Positions 33,203 to 44,647 of a DNA stretch of 64,000 nt are shown in pieces. The notes beneath the pieces were generated by a model that saw only the letters and a program-made list of their open reading frames with translations, was not told where the DNA came from and ran no database searches. Source of the stretch: Wolfiporia cocos (Eukaryota > Basidiomycota > Agaricomycetes > Polyporales > Phaeolaceae); assembly GCA_029448655.1 (NCBI GenBank), contig JACCLO010000011.1, positions 992,001 through 1,056,000 on the forward strand, given 5' to 3'. The first letter of the stretch is position 1, and every line of letters starts with the position of its first letter. A program made the position numbers and the translations under genes.

Positions 33203-33585
33203 TGACACAAGCAACAACCTAAGCAACTACTCAGGGGAATAGAACTTGCACAAGGGCATATTCCTGATCTGAAGCTACTCAAGGCGTATAAGGCCAAGAC
33301 GAGTCTGGGGTGCTACCCTGCTCGTTGGCCAGTATATATGCTATCCTACTGTTTGTACATGTTTGGCTGCTGTATAGTTATTACATAAGCTGATAGTCCG
33401 AGATAATGTAGGTAACCCTATAATGGGTGTAGGTACATGGCACAGAGTGTCCGGGGGTCTGACAACACGTGATAGGGTGATTGGGGTCCTTGCACGTGAC
33501 TGCTTAGGCGTGTGCTTAGATAAGATAAGGGTTTAGGCTCTAGTCACTTAGTCGCTGGCTAGGCAAAAGAAATCGGCTTGTGACA
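33203..33585 (-). repeat. 5' LTR of a truncated H-family element
   Basis: A 383-bp LTR, the reverse of the H solo LTR pieces at 15836-19321. The flanks do not match (TCTTA left, TTTAG right), so it is not a solo LTR. On its 3' side (lower coordinates) a priming block lies next to it at 33191-33201 (AGACTTGTCTT on the plus strand), one mismatch from the complement of its own R-start block and an exact fit to that of the solo copy. The interior is lost within about 250 bases, where Plavaka sequence begins. It is inserted in a SINE fragment (33586-33612). Confidence 0.75.
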
Positions 33586-33612
33586 TTTAGAGACACCACA
33601 GATGCATCTGGG

Positions 33613-34071
33613 TGTCACAGATTTTTCCTTATTTTTAGCTATTTTTCCTGCTTTTATACTTCAATATCTATGTTGTAGCATAGAATACGTATAACTAGCA
33701 CATCACGTGACCAAGCGCTTACGTCCATGGAACTTACCGGAACCTTCTAGCAGGTTCCATACCAACCAGAATCACATGCATCGTCTACGCTCACATGATC
33801 GCTGACTGATGCTCTTACCTAGAATCACATGTCGAAGTATTAGATCACATGTAGCGTTACTCATCCTTAGGTACCGTAGGTCCTAGTAGTATTAGGGGTC
33901 TCGCAACGCATGTATATATACTAGGGCAGGCTGAGCGTTAAACCTCAGTTCTGTTCTCCTCGATATTGAACTACAGCCTAACAAGCTATTTCATCGCCTC
34001 ACTACTTTGCTTTCTACCCTCTAAGACACCCCCAAAGGATCTTAGTAAGTATTGCAGTTTGGTTTGTGTCA
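33613..34071 (+). repeat. D 5' LTR (459 bp)
   Basis: Starts TGTCACAGATTTTTCC, ends GTTTGTGTCA. TATATATA at 33913-33920 lies about 30 bases before AGTTCTGTTCT (33947-33957), the predicted transcript start. Confidence 0.95.
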
Positions 34072-34073
34072 TT

Positions 34074-34084
34074 AGAACAGAACT
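34074..34084 (+). promoter_or_regulatory. D self-priming primer-binding site
   Basis: AGAACAGAACT, two bases after the LTR, is the exact complement of AGTTCTGTTCT at 33947-33957. A transcript starting there could fold back and prime itself, as in Tf1. Confidence 0.75.
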
Positions 34085-34649
34085 CTTTTCGGTCCCCCGG
34101 CCATTTGGCCCTGGGACGCCGTTTACAGGTCTGCGTATGCATCCCCTTAGGGGGCTTGAGGACAAGACGTCTACTTGGGTTCTGGGGGAAATACTATGCC
34201 TGATCCCCAAGGCTAAGGGGGCGCCTCTGTGCGCAGTATTGAGGACCCAGGACACCGCTTCTCTAGAAATAGGAAGTGGTTACTGCGGCGATCACCACGT
34301 CTTTGCCCATATGACGAAAGGGCCAGCCTTAGTCGCTTGCGACAGGGTCTGTGGGAAAGCCATAGCGCTTAAGCCGATAAGCCGGAGCTAACAAGCCTCC
34401 GGCTGTGGCGCCATCTGTTATCAGGTGGATAAGCTCGCGTACTGGTCCCCATAGGCTCTAGGCTGGGAGTCCGGCTCCAGTGGTGTGTAAACACCCGAAT
34501 CCGTTCCTGGCATGTAGGCCCATGACCAGTGTACCCCCCGTTTTCGACTCGAAAGTAGACCCTCATGCATACATCAAGAAGCAGATCTAGGCTTTTATTT
34601 TTAGACCCAAACTTAGAATACGTAGTAGCTTACGTGTAAGAACCTAGCC
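34085..34649 (+). other. Long 5' leader of D
   Basis: About 570 bases between the priming block and the first long ORF. No domain-bearing frame. It probably holds packaging and translation signals; the several short frames are not conserved with E by eye. Confidence 0.5.
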
Positions 34650-36732
34650 ATGCCAGCCGATCGCCGCCCACATGCCATGCAACCCCGCTACACTCCCAAG
34701 GAGATAAGGGAGTTGGAAGTGCAGGCAGAAGCACGCGAAAATGCGGAACGTGAAAACGTCCGCGAAACCGAGGCCCAGCGCCTCGCCCGGAGAGAAGAGG
34801 AGTATGCGCGCTGACACAGATGGCTCTGTGGGACTCACCAAGCCAGTATCCTTGCGATGAACTAAGGCGACTTAGGTGAGGAAGAGGTTATCAGACGCAA
34901 TAGGAGGTAGGAGGTTCTTCTACGGCGTACGCCGAGAAGAATAGAACTAAGGTTATAGGCCGTCAAGGCCCTACTTATATACACAAATATAACGGGTCAT
35001 GTGCTACTGTATAGTGCATGCCCGATAAGGAGTGTGGGCTTGGTTGCCATAAGGGCGACCAAGTGGTACGACTACTCTACAAAGGCCGTGACCCGCCGGT
35101 AATGGCCGAGCCAATGGTAAAAGAGAGAGCGTGTGGTCGCATTGTTGGATGGACATGTGAATACGGGCGCAGCCCGGGTATAAGGGATGCCGGTTGCCGG
35201 ATACCGTGAGGTATAATGGCGATTGGCCGGTCATCGTGTGCTGACCAAGGCGGAACGCCGAGGTCGTAATGCTATTGGGCCGGCAGGCACCGTAGCATGT
35301 GATATGTCCGGATCGGAAGGTTACCGGAACATGTGGTGGTCTTAGCCGCGAGGCGAGGACCGGTGTTTGGGCAACGCCGTGATGGCAGAAGCCCGGGACT
35401 TGGAGAACGCCGAGTCCGTGGGATGGCCGAGAAGGCCGAGCCTATAGCGATATTGCCTTGGTGCTAATATAGTGCTATTTGGCCGTGTTGCCATTATTAT
35501 GCGAAGGCGTGGCGCGCCTGAGGTGCCATTGTGATCAAGGATCTTATGGTGGTGGGAAGCCGGGAAGGCCGACCCAATAGTACAAGGCCGCGAGGTACTT
35601 GTTTGTACATGTGGACATTATTATGCGAGCGTGCCGCGCTCGGCCTATCATTATGATCTAAGATCTATGACGTGGCTGGTCTTGCTCTGACGGGCGAGAC
35701 CTATGACGTATGCTGTAGTGTTGCTATTGGACGTGGTTGTACCGTAGCGTTACGTAAGCTAGTCATGTGGTTGATAAGCCCAGTTAAGAGCTTGTCGTGG
35801 TGGCAATGGGAATTAACCCGTAGATAACTTGTAGTTAGATGTATAAATCCCGGATAAATTGCTATAATCATAGGAAAAATGCTGTAAGCCCCAGATAAAT
35901 CTGTGACACGCGCCCCTACAGGCGCCTGCGCCGTGGAAAGGTCGAACTGACCTTGAAAACCGACACTCCGGTAATCCTAAACCACATCCCCGCCCGACTC
36001 ACCAAAGAAGAACGACGAGACATCCAGGTCGAAGGCCGACGAAACCGTCAGAAGCGAGAAATCCAAGACGCCCGCCGGCTTGAGCGGCAGCGAGCTCGAG
36101 ACGCCCTCGCGTGATCCCGAGAAGCTGCAGCCCAGGCCAGGGCCGAGGAGGAAGCACGACAGCGCGAAGCAGAAGAGCTAGAACGTCGCCAAAAACGGCT
36201 CCAGGACTGGCTCGAGAACGGCGAGGGTCGATTTGGCCCGGAGGAAAGGATCGAACGGATCGCCAACAAGATCAGGGTGGACTACAACTGGTCCCAGGAG
36301 AGCATTGACAGTCTCCCCCCCTGGTGCGATCTACGCGAAGTCAAGTGCACTGAAGCACAGTGGTACTTGGCTCGCAAGTCCATGCCCCTCATCGCCCGCC
36401 TGACTCAGAAGTGTCAGGCCTTCTACGCTGCCATGAACCGCTCTCCAGGAAAACTCGACATGGAGCTTGAGGTCTACCTAGACCACTACTTCGACGCTCT
36501 GGAAACAGCCGCCATCGCCTGGAGACGCTCCGTCATCCACGGACTCGTCACCAACAGGGAAATGCGCCGTTTCTTGCGCGACACCTCTAAGGTAGTCAAA
36601 TACGTCTTTGCAGACAGGGACCCCTACCGTCACCTCAAGCAGATAGCGGAGGGTCTTTTTGACAACCGCATCGAGGTGTACGAACGATGGGAATTCGAAG
36701 AAGGAGACAACGACGGGCTGGAGTTAGCATAG
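34650..36732 (+). pseudogene. ORF0 of element D, unknown protein upstream of gag
   Basis: ATG at 34650 opens a frame of 54 codons that meets a solo LTR at 34812; removing the LTR and one CGCGC restores the frame, which continues from 35914 to the TAG at 36730-36732 for a total of about 326 codons. One TGA at 36112-36114 interrupts it, probably from CGA. The protein has an Arg/Glu-rich coiled-coil-like first half (REEEYAR; ERQRARDALA; AEELERRQKRLQDWL) and a less charged second half with GLVTNREMRRFLRDTSK and DPYRHLKQIAE. The second half aligns with ORF0 of element E (RGRITNRDWR, DWRTDLARIIAE). I know no domain like it. It lies 186 bases before gag. Confidence 0.75.
34812..35908 (-). mobile_element. 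Solo LTR, C family (1097 bp), in ORF0 of D
   Basis: Ends TGACACAG and CTGTGACA, exact duplication CGCGC (34807-34811 and 35909-35913). Nearly the same as 13587-14681. It is younger than D, since it interrupts it. Confidence 0.95.
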
Positions 36733-36918
36733 AATATTTTGTAACATCGGCAACAATGGATTGTTTTAAATTGGCATATTAGGTTCAGATGGATCTGGTA
36801 AGACCGTCCACGTAAGGTTCCACCTGAAAAGGGGAACACGTCCTAGAAAATCTTCATTTCATTCCTAGAAACCCGAATCCGAAAAAATCCCAGAAAACTA
36901 ACATGTTTCCAATCAGAA

Positions 36919-38927
36919 ATGCCAACCACCCGCAGCCAAGCCGCCCGCATCGCCTCAGAAAATCAAGGCGCAGGAGGCTCAGGAAACCAAGCTCCCAGTC
37001 GCCCCGTCACCCCAACTACACCCACTCACACTCAAACGCGCCCGCCAGGGGCTTTCGATGAAAGTGTTATGTCGGGGATACAAGACCCATGGTTCGAACC
37101 AACAGAGGAAGGGGAAACTACGGAAGCAAATCGGGCATTCAGGACTAACGTCCAAGCCCCGACTTACTTCCCAAAGCCGCTATACGAGAACCCGTTAGCG
37201 CCTCTAACGGAGGACACGGGAATCCGGGAACTCCTGGACACCGTAATACCGGCTCCACCTATCCCCAAACCCCTCGGTGTCTACGACAGGATCAGAATCG
37301 ACCAGGAGCAATTTGGTTATCCCACGCTGCCGGAAGTCATACAGAGTATCGGAGAACACATCGCCGACGCCGACATAGATGAACCAGCTATACAGGCAGC
37401 CACCTCCAGCATGTACCTAGCCACCCAACTCGCAAAAACCTACACGGACCATGTGCTCACCAAACAACGAGGGCGCATTGACCAACGTCTACAACTCTAT
37501 CACCGTAAATACAACGAAGTCCGAAACTATGCCCGGTACCTACACCAATGGGTACTCGACCTTGAGAATCGAGACACGGCTGTTTTCCAGGACCAACTTG
37601 ATGTCCTGCGTGCCGACCTCGAAAAGGTTAAGAAGGCCCAACCCGGTAACGTCACGATCACGGCAATCCCCGCATCCGCGCAGAAGGAGATCGACGACCT
37701 GAAAGCTCAAGTCGCCGCACTCACAAACGCAGCCCCCACCACTAGTGGTACCGTCACAATGGCACCACGACCGACCCCGCCTCCTTCATTCTCAGGCGAG
37801 GGAAAGGACAACGTGGAAGAGTGGTTGTTCAAGGTCAACGTGTACCATGACCACATGAAGTACACGACTGACAAAGCGCGCATCGGAGACGCCTTGACCC
37901 GAATCACCGGGACGGCGTTCAAATACTTCACCGACGTACAGGAGAAGTACAGCGCCGGTGGAAATATCGGTACCTGGGCAGACTTCGAGACACGGTTAAA
38001 GCGGACATATGAGAAAAAGACGCAGAAGGAGGTTGCACAGAATGAGTTGGACAAGGCCTTCTCGGGAGATGCAGGAATCGCAAGGTGCAAGAAATCATTC
38101 TTCACCTACTGCGAAGAATTCCGCCAGCTAGCCAAGCTGACAGGATATGAAAACGCGTCCCTCCGAAAGAAGCTGGAGGACACTCTGCCGGCTGACTTGA
38201 AAAAGCAGTTTGGCGTGTTCGAATCAATGGGAATGGGCTTCAAAGCCCCGGAGCAATGGGAGGCGTATCTCGACGCCAATATAAATCTTTATAAGAAGAC
38301 GAACCCCAACAACTTGGAGGGCAGCATATCTTCGTGAAGAACGAGAAAAAGGAGGAAAAGAAGAAGGACACGGCGCCTGCAAAGGCGACCACTACTACTA
38401 CCTCGGAGAAGAAGAAGAGTGCGCCCGAAGACCCGGACACCAAGCCACTACCAGCTGGTGCTCCGAAGGGGTCGAAATGGGTAAAGAACAAGTTCAACAA
38501 GCTTGTTCTATGGTGGCCGCCCCACCAGTGCGCCAAATGCGGGCGCCCGAACTGTACCTTCCCCGAGGACAAGTGCAAGTGGGTCGACAAGGCCAAGACG
38601 GACTCGAAGGGGGCTCAACAATCTACCAGCGGCAACCCCCCCGCATACAAACAGCAGTCCGGCCAAAAAGGCGGCCGCTTCGTCAAGGTGACCACGACCG
38701 AAACGTGGATCCCCGACGGCAAAGAAGAATCTTCGGGCTCTTCCCCAGCCCCATCTTCCGCGCGCATTGAAGAAGTTGTGGAGAAACCAGCAAGCAGTAC
38801 GCTGGTAACGGCCCCAGTAGGTACGCCGCCTAACTGGGGAACACAATACATTCCCTGGACATCGATAGTCCAGCAAACTCCGGAGCGCCCTGCAAACGCT
38901 CTGGGTTTTCCCCTTCAGCACATGTGA
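36919..38927 (+). pseudogene. gag: Gag of element D, one-base deletion, variant Cys knuckle
   Basis: ATG at 36919. The N-terminal 110 residues are Thr/Pro/Gly-rich, then a coiled-coil-like region (RLQLYHRKYNEVRNYARYL), a capsid-like region (FSGEGKDNVEEWLFKVNVYH to FESMGMGFKAPEQWEAYLD), and a Lys/Pro-rich tail with C-x2-C-x4-C-x6-C (CAKCGRPNCTFPEDKC). The first frame ends at 38335-38337 and the second is open from 38334 to 38927. Element F is continuous at this place (LEGQHIFVKDD), and D has GGG reduced to GG near 38319, so this is a deletion rather than programmed frameshifting. The C-terminus overlaps pol. Confidence 0.88.
38903..38909 (+). promoter_or_regulatory. Putative -1 ribosomal frameshift heptamer, gag to pol
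   Basis: GGGTTTT sits in the gag frame as G GGT TTT, the X XXY YYZ pattern, 15 bases before the gag TGA. A -1 slip here enters the pol frame, which has no ATG nearby (the frame begins around a GTG). The heptamer and its distance to the stop are kept in element F (about 22879-22885). Confidence 0.5.
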
Positions 38928-41900
38928 ACCCTTGCCCATGTGTGCTGTGTACTAGTATAACGGCCCAGCATGTAGACCCCTCTGTAAAAGACTGTTACAA
39001 TTTATATCAGTTTTACGAGAACAATGCGCGTGACAAGTCCCGATCTTTCCAGGTCTGGGTGGACTTGTGGGTTTACGACCAAAAAGTGCAAGGCTTAGCA
39101 TTAATCGACTCCGGTGCTACGCTCTCAGTCATCAACTCAGACTTTGTTGAAAAACATGGTCTAGTTACCCACGATAAGAAAGACCCCTTTTGGATCCACA
39201 ACGCCGACGGATCTTACAACAAAAACGGTCTCATAAAGAAATCGGTTAAAGGATATATGCAACACGGAGAACACAAGGAAAGGGTATTCCTTACCGTGAT
39301 GAAAATCCACAACCTCGACATTATCTTAGGGTATGACTGGCTTCAGAAACACAATCCAGAATTCAACTGGGTCACCGGACAAATGAAATATCGAGACCCA
39401 ACGGCAGAGTCTCATGCTAAGGAGAATCCATCCTCAGAAGAAGAAGTCGTTGCTGAGGAAGAGGAAGAAACAGAACAACGCGACATTTGGGATTCCACGC
39501 TAGACGCGATCGGAGATGGAAATCCCGATGATCCATTTATCAAATGGATTGGAACATTGGCAAACGAGGAATTGGTACTCCTCGTTGGTATGGTAGGAGA
39601 AATCCACCAAGGAAAAACGGACGCTGCTCAGGAAAAATGGAAGCAGCTCGTGCCTAAACGGTATTGGAATTTTGGTCCAACGGTATTCTCTCAGAAAGCA
39701 TCAGAGAGACTCCCCACTAGAAAGTCATACGATCATGCGATCGACTTTAAGGAAGGAGTACCGTTACCAACCCCGGCAAAACCGTATTCACTATCGCCAA
39801 AGGAGGAAAACTCCCTTCGTGATTGGATAGCAGAAGAGAAGCGGAAGGGGTATATCCGCGACTCACTGTCACCCCTAGCCAGCCCAGTATTTTTCGTAGC
39901 CAAGAAAGATGGAACCCTGCGCATGGTTATTGATTACCGAAAATTGAACGACATAACAGTGGATAATAAATATCCAATCCCCAGAATATCGGACCTTATC
40001 GACCAGTTATCCTCAGCATCGATCTTTACAAAAATCGATTTACGCTGGGGATACAACAATGTAAGGATCCGCGAAGGAGACGAATGGAAAACAGCATTCG
40101 TCACCAAACAGGGATTGTATGAGGCCACAGTAATGTATTTCGGTTTCAAGAACGCGCCAGGAACTTTCCAAGCCATGATGAATGACGTCCTAAAGGATTT
40201 CATTGCAACTGGGAAAGTAATCGTATACTTGGACGACATACTGATCTTTGGAAACGATTTGGAAGAACATCGTCGAATCACCGAAGCAGTCCTGAAAAGG
40301 CTGCAAGACAACGACCTATACGCCAAACCAGAAAAATGCTTCTTCGAACAAAGCAGCATAGAATATCTGGGAATGATCATCTCTAAAGGAAGAATTGAGA
40401 TGGATCCTTCAAAGCTAGGCGGAGTCCTACAGTGGCCACAGCCCACTCAGGTGAAGGAAGTTCAAGCCTTTTTAGGCTTTGCGAACTTTTATCGACGGTT
40501 CATCAAGGACTTCTCGAAAATAGTGAAACCCTTAACATCGTTAACAAAGAAATCGAAATCGGAGAAATGGCATTGGGATGGTGAACAGGAAGAAGCTTTC
40601 CAACAGCTCAAAACGGCATTTACAACCGCCCCCGTCCTACGAATTCCGGATAAGGAACAACAGTTCCGAGTAGAAGCCGATGCATCAGATTTCGCAACAG
40701 GAGCAGTCCTGTCACAGTGGTCACCGGAGGACCAGAAATGGCATCCGTGTGCATTTTACTCCGCTGCAATGACAGCACCTGAACGAAACTACGAAATCTA
40801 TGATAAAGAAATGCTAGCAATCATTCGAGCGCTAGAAGAATGGCGGCACTACTTAGAAGGACATCCAAAGAAATTCGAAGTGTGGTCAGATCACCTAAAT
40901 CTAACATACTTCAAGACGGCACAGAAGCTAACACGGAGACAAGCGCGATGGGCACTTTACCTATCCCGTTTCAACTTTGAAATGCACCATAAGCCAGGAA
41001 AAACTATGCTCACTGCAGACCCTCTGTCCAGGAGGCCAGACCATGAAGAGGGGGTGGAACTCGATAATCGAGACAATATTCTATTAAAACCAGAATTTTT
41101 TGTCAAATTCGTGCAAGAACTTGCTGTCCTTGCAATCGAGCCCTCTCATGCGTCAACGGTCCCAGACGACAGTCTCCAAAGGGAAATACGCAAAGCATTG
41201 CTAGACGACGAGGTAACCAAAGACTACAAAGGCCTATTGCAGTCAGGACCTCGAGAATTCGGAAAAGCGCTAAAGGAATGGAACTATGAAAATGGTCTAC
41301 TCCTTTATAGAAATAAGATATACGTACCCAAGCAACCAGAGGAGCTTAGAAATAAACTCCTACAATTACATCACGATCACCCTACTGCAGGACATCAAGG
41401 GAGATGGAAAACATACGAGCTAATCTCCCGTAACTACTGGTGGCCGGGCCTATCCAACTCGGTAAAGAAATACGTCACGAACTGCGACACGTGCCAACGT
41501 ATGAAGAACAGACCAGCGAAGCCATACGGTCCATTACAGCCCAACGTCACGCCAACCACGCCATGGGAAATAATCACCACTGATTTCATCATGTACCTTC
41601 CCAAGTCCAAAGTAGACAACAAGGTATACGACGCAATTATGGTGGTAGTCGACCGCTTAACAAAGCGAGCACGCTTCTTCCCAATCTCCAGCAAGTTCGG
41701 AACAAAGGATCTTGTAAAAGTCCTTTATGGAAGGTTCTACCCAATACACGGGCTACCAAACCAGATCATTTCCGATCGCGGAGTACAGTTTGCATCAGAA
41801 CTCTTCGGAGAATGGTGTAAGCTACTAGGGATAAAACGAGCCATGACTACGGCATATCACCCACAGGCAGACGGACAAACGGAACGGACAAATCAAACCT

Positions 41901-42930
41901 TGGAACAGTATCTACGCTGTTACGTCAACTCATACCGGAAGGACAACTGGTCACAGTTCCTTCCAACGGCAGAGTTCGCGTACAACAACGCAGCATCAGA
42001 AACTACCAAGATGTCCCCGTTTTACGTAGAATTAGGCAGACACCCACGAGCTGGACCAGCAGACCTAAACATACAGGCAAAAGCAGATCTTAACAAAATC
42101 GCAACCGAGCGATGGAACGCACAGAACCAGGCCAAGGCAGCTATGGAAATAGCTAATGAGCGCATGAAGTGGTACTATGACCAATCAGCACAGAAGGTAC
42201 CCTTCAAAGTAGGAGACAAGGTCATGATAGACGTAAGGGACTACCAGACATCCGAAAGGAGTCTTGCCCCCAGATATATTGGCCCATTCAAAATAGTAGA
42301 ACAATTGTCACCAGTGACATTCAGACTATTCATGGATAGCCAATACCGCGCCTATCACCCGGTCTTCCACGCCTCTAAGCTAGTCCCCTACTCAGGAGAC
42401 AAGACGCCGCCAGAACCTGAAGACAACGGAGAATACGAAGTCGAAGAAATCCTAAACCATCGAACGACACCCACAGGAAGATTACAATTCCTAGTGCGAT
42501 GGAAGGGTTTCACAGCTGAGGAAGACACATGGCAGAATGAGGAAACGCTCGGGAACTCCAAGGAAATTGTAGACGATTATAAGAAGACTCACAATCTCCA
42601 CACCCAAGGACGACCCAAGCGAAAGACAAGAACTAACCCCCGGGTTCGCGTAGCGAGCCCAGAAGACGACCCAGACTGGAAAGTTGGGGACTCCTATCTC
42701 TGGCCCGATGACTGGCCTCTTGAGTTCGAAAGTTTCTCACCAGAAGAACTAGCGAAAGAATGCAAGTGGTTAAAACGGGACAAGAATGGCAACTTTGTAG
42801 AAGTCAAAGCGAAAGAAAATAACTACCTAGAATTCGCAATCGACCCAAGTTCAGACACCAAATACCCAACCAAGGGTACTCCACACTCGGCAGGTTACGA
42901 CATCGCCGCAGCAGAAGACGTCACCGTTCC

Positions 42931-43629
42931 TGTCACAGATTTGGGACATGCCACTATTTTTCCCGTATTTTTACCTATTTATCTGGTATTTCTACGACCT
43001 TGTAGACCTTTACGCTGCCAAGCGCCCGTCTACACGTACACGCAAACAAACAACACGTACACAACGCGGTATACGTCCACCTGTCATAACAACACGTACA
43101 TAACACGTATGTACGCGTCAATGACTCAGCGGACTAACCTCCGGTGTCACGCGCTTTACTCATATCCTGGTACCGGGCTATGTCAGTACAATTGGATAAG
43201 CGGCCCGCTCGTTATCACATGCCAATGCCCTTATGATTACTCATATCCCGATGCCGGTATATGAGAATCACATGAATGGCTTACTAACGTAGCTACAGCC
43301 ACTTCCACAACATGGACCTACGGTCCAAACAAACGATCTTACTGGTGCGGCCATTACCGGCGCACATGGTCTATTGTAGTTTACGACTTAACCATATTAG
43401 TTATGTCTGCGCACAGACCACCTTCATGTTTGGCTCCCTTACCGGTAACCAAACAAAGCATGTATATAAGTAGGGCTATCACTGCGGATAAGCCTTAGAT
43501 TTGTTCTCTGCATTCGCACAGTCACATATCATCTCTGCTTGCGCCCACTAGTCTCCTCACCAACCTTCTGCAACTCCTTCAAGTCGCCTACAAGGTTATA
43601 GTGTGAGTCCCACAGTCTAGTCTGTGTCA
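42931..43629 (+). repeat. E 5' LTR (699 bp)
   Basis: Starts TGTCACAGATTTGGG, ends GTCTGTGTCA. TATATAAG at 43463-43470 precedes AGATTTGTTCT (43497-43507) by about 30 bases. The long frame from D pol that runs into it, and the 107-codon frame in the 3' copy, are read-through and not genes. Confidence 0.95.
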
Positions 43630-43631
43630 TA

Positions 43632-43642
43632 AGAACAAATCT
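43632..43642 (+). promoter_or_regulatory. E self-priming primer-binding site
   Basis: AGAACAAATCT is the exact complement of AGATTTGTTCT at 43497-43507. It starts two bases after the LTR, as in D. Confidence 0.75.
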
Positions 43643-44647
43643 CCCCCTACCCCCGCCCTTGCGCTTGCGCTTGGGCCTGGGTTTCTATCCTACAGGGGCT
43701 ATTACTCGTTGCTGCGCACATCCCTACTCTTGACAAAGAGTTAGGGGTGATAGTTGAGATCTGGGGGATACATCGCCATCCTCGGCAGAGGATTGGCAAC
43801 CAGGGAAGCCACACCGCCTTTTTAGGCAGGAGGCCTACCTAACCCGGACTCCAGGGTCAAGGAGACATGGCCCTCGCTGACAAGCTTGGACTATGCGCGG
43901 TTAAGACCCGCCTGTGGAAAAAAGGGGACGGTCTGCCTGTGTGCGCCCAACCCCCTGTCATGGCAAGCGTTGTTCAGCGCCCCATCACTATCCATAGGGT
44001 CATCATTATGATGGCATGGGAATTTTCCAAAGCCGCCTCCCAGGCGTAAGGGACCTGCTTTGAACCCGTTATGGGAAAAGCAGTGAGGGGGGTGACGTAA
44101 AAAATCACCCTGCCATAGGTCACTCGCGGTAGCCAATAGCATAAGTCCTCCGGGCAGCTCGGCGTGCGAGCATGGGTCAAACGGATTTGGGGCCCCATTG
44201 GAAGAGAAGCGCGTGGCCCACTCCTTCGGGATGTGGAGCGCTGCTGTCTCGCGATCTTAGATCGACAGTGGTTTTTTAGCCCTGATGTGACACCCATGTG
44301 GCTATAGACGGCAACCTCATTGTTGAAGCATGGACAGGCTAAGGGATGTAAAATCCCAGCCACTTTCCGGCATCGTCCCTCCGGGGCGGTGTCGTGTATC
44401 CGAATCCCAATCATCTGACCCAGGAACCGGCCTGGCAGTCAGCAACTCTACCCCTGGAGTCGGCGCCTCTGACCGTTAGGGTCATGCGAATATCCGCGCC
44501 GTCTCGGCACAGGGTTTGCGCGCAACATAAGAGTAATTATGCCCCGTAGTACACCTTCTTTGCTCCTGAAAAGGAGTCCACTACCCTACCTTACATAATC
44601 CCTTTTATTCCTGTTCTTGGACGTATCACTGGGAAACTTCGTTTCTC
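43643..44647 (+). other. Long 5' leader of E
   Basis: About 1 kb with no domain-bearing frame. GC-rich stretches with pairs such as GGCAGGAGGCCTACC suggest RNA structure. Several ATGs precede ORF0, so ORF0 is unlikely to be reached by simple scanning. Confidence 0.5.

Noticed and set aside
38319..38340. Frame change in D gag as a programmed shift
   Set aside because: Copy F is continuous here and D lacks one G, so a simple deletion explains it.
38924..38926. GTG as the start of D pol
   Set aside because: GTG starts are not expected in a fungus; expression through frameshifting is more likely.
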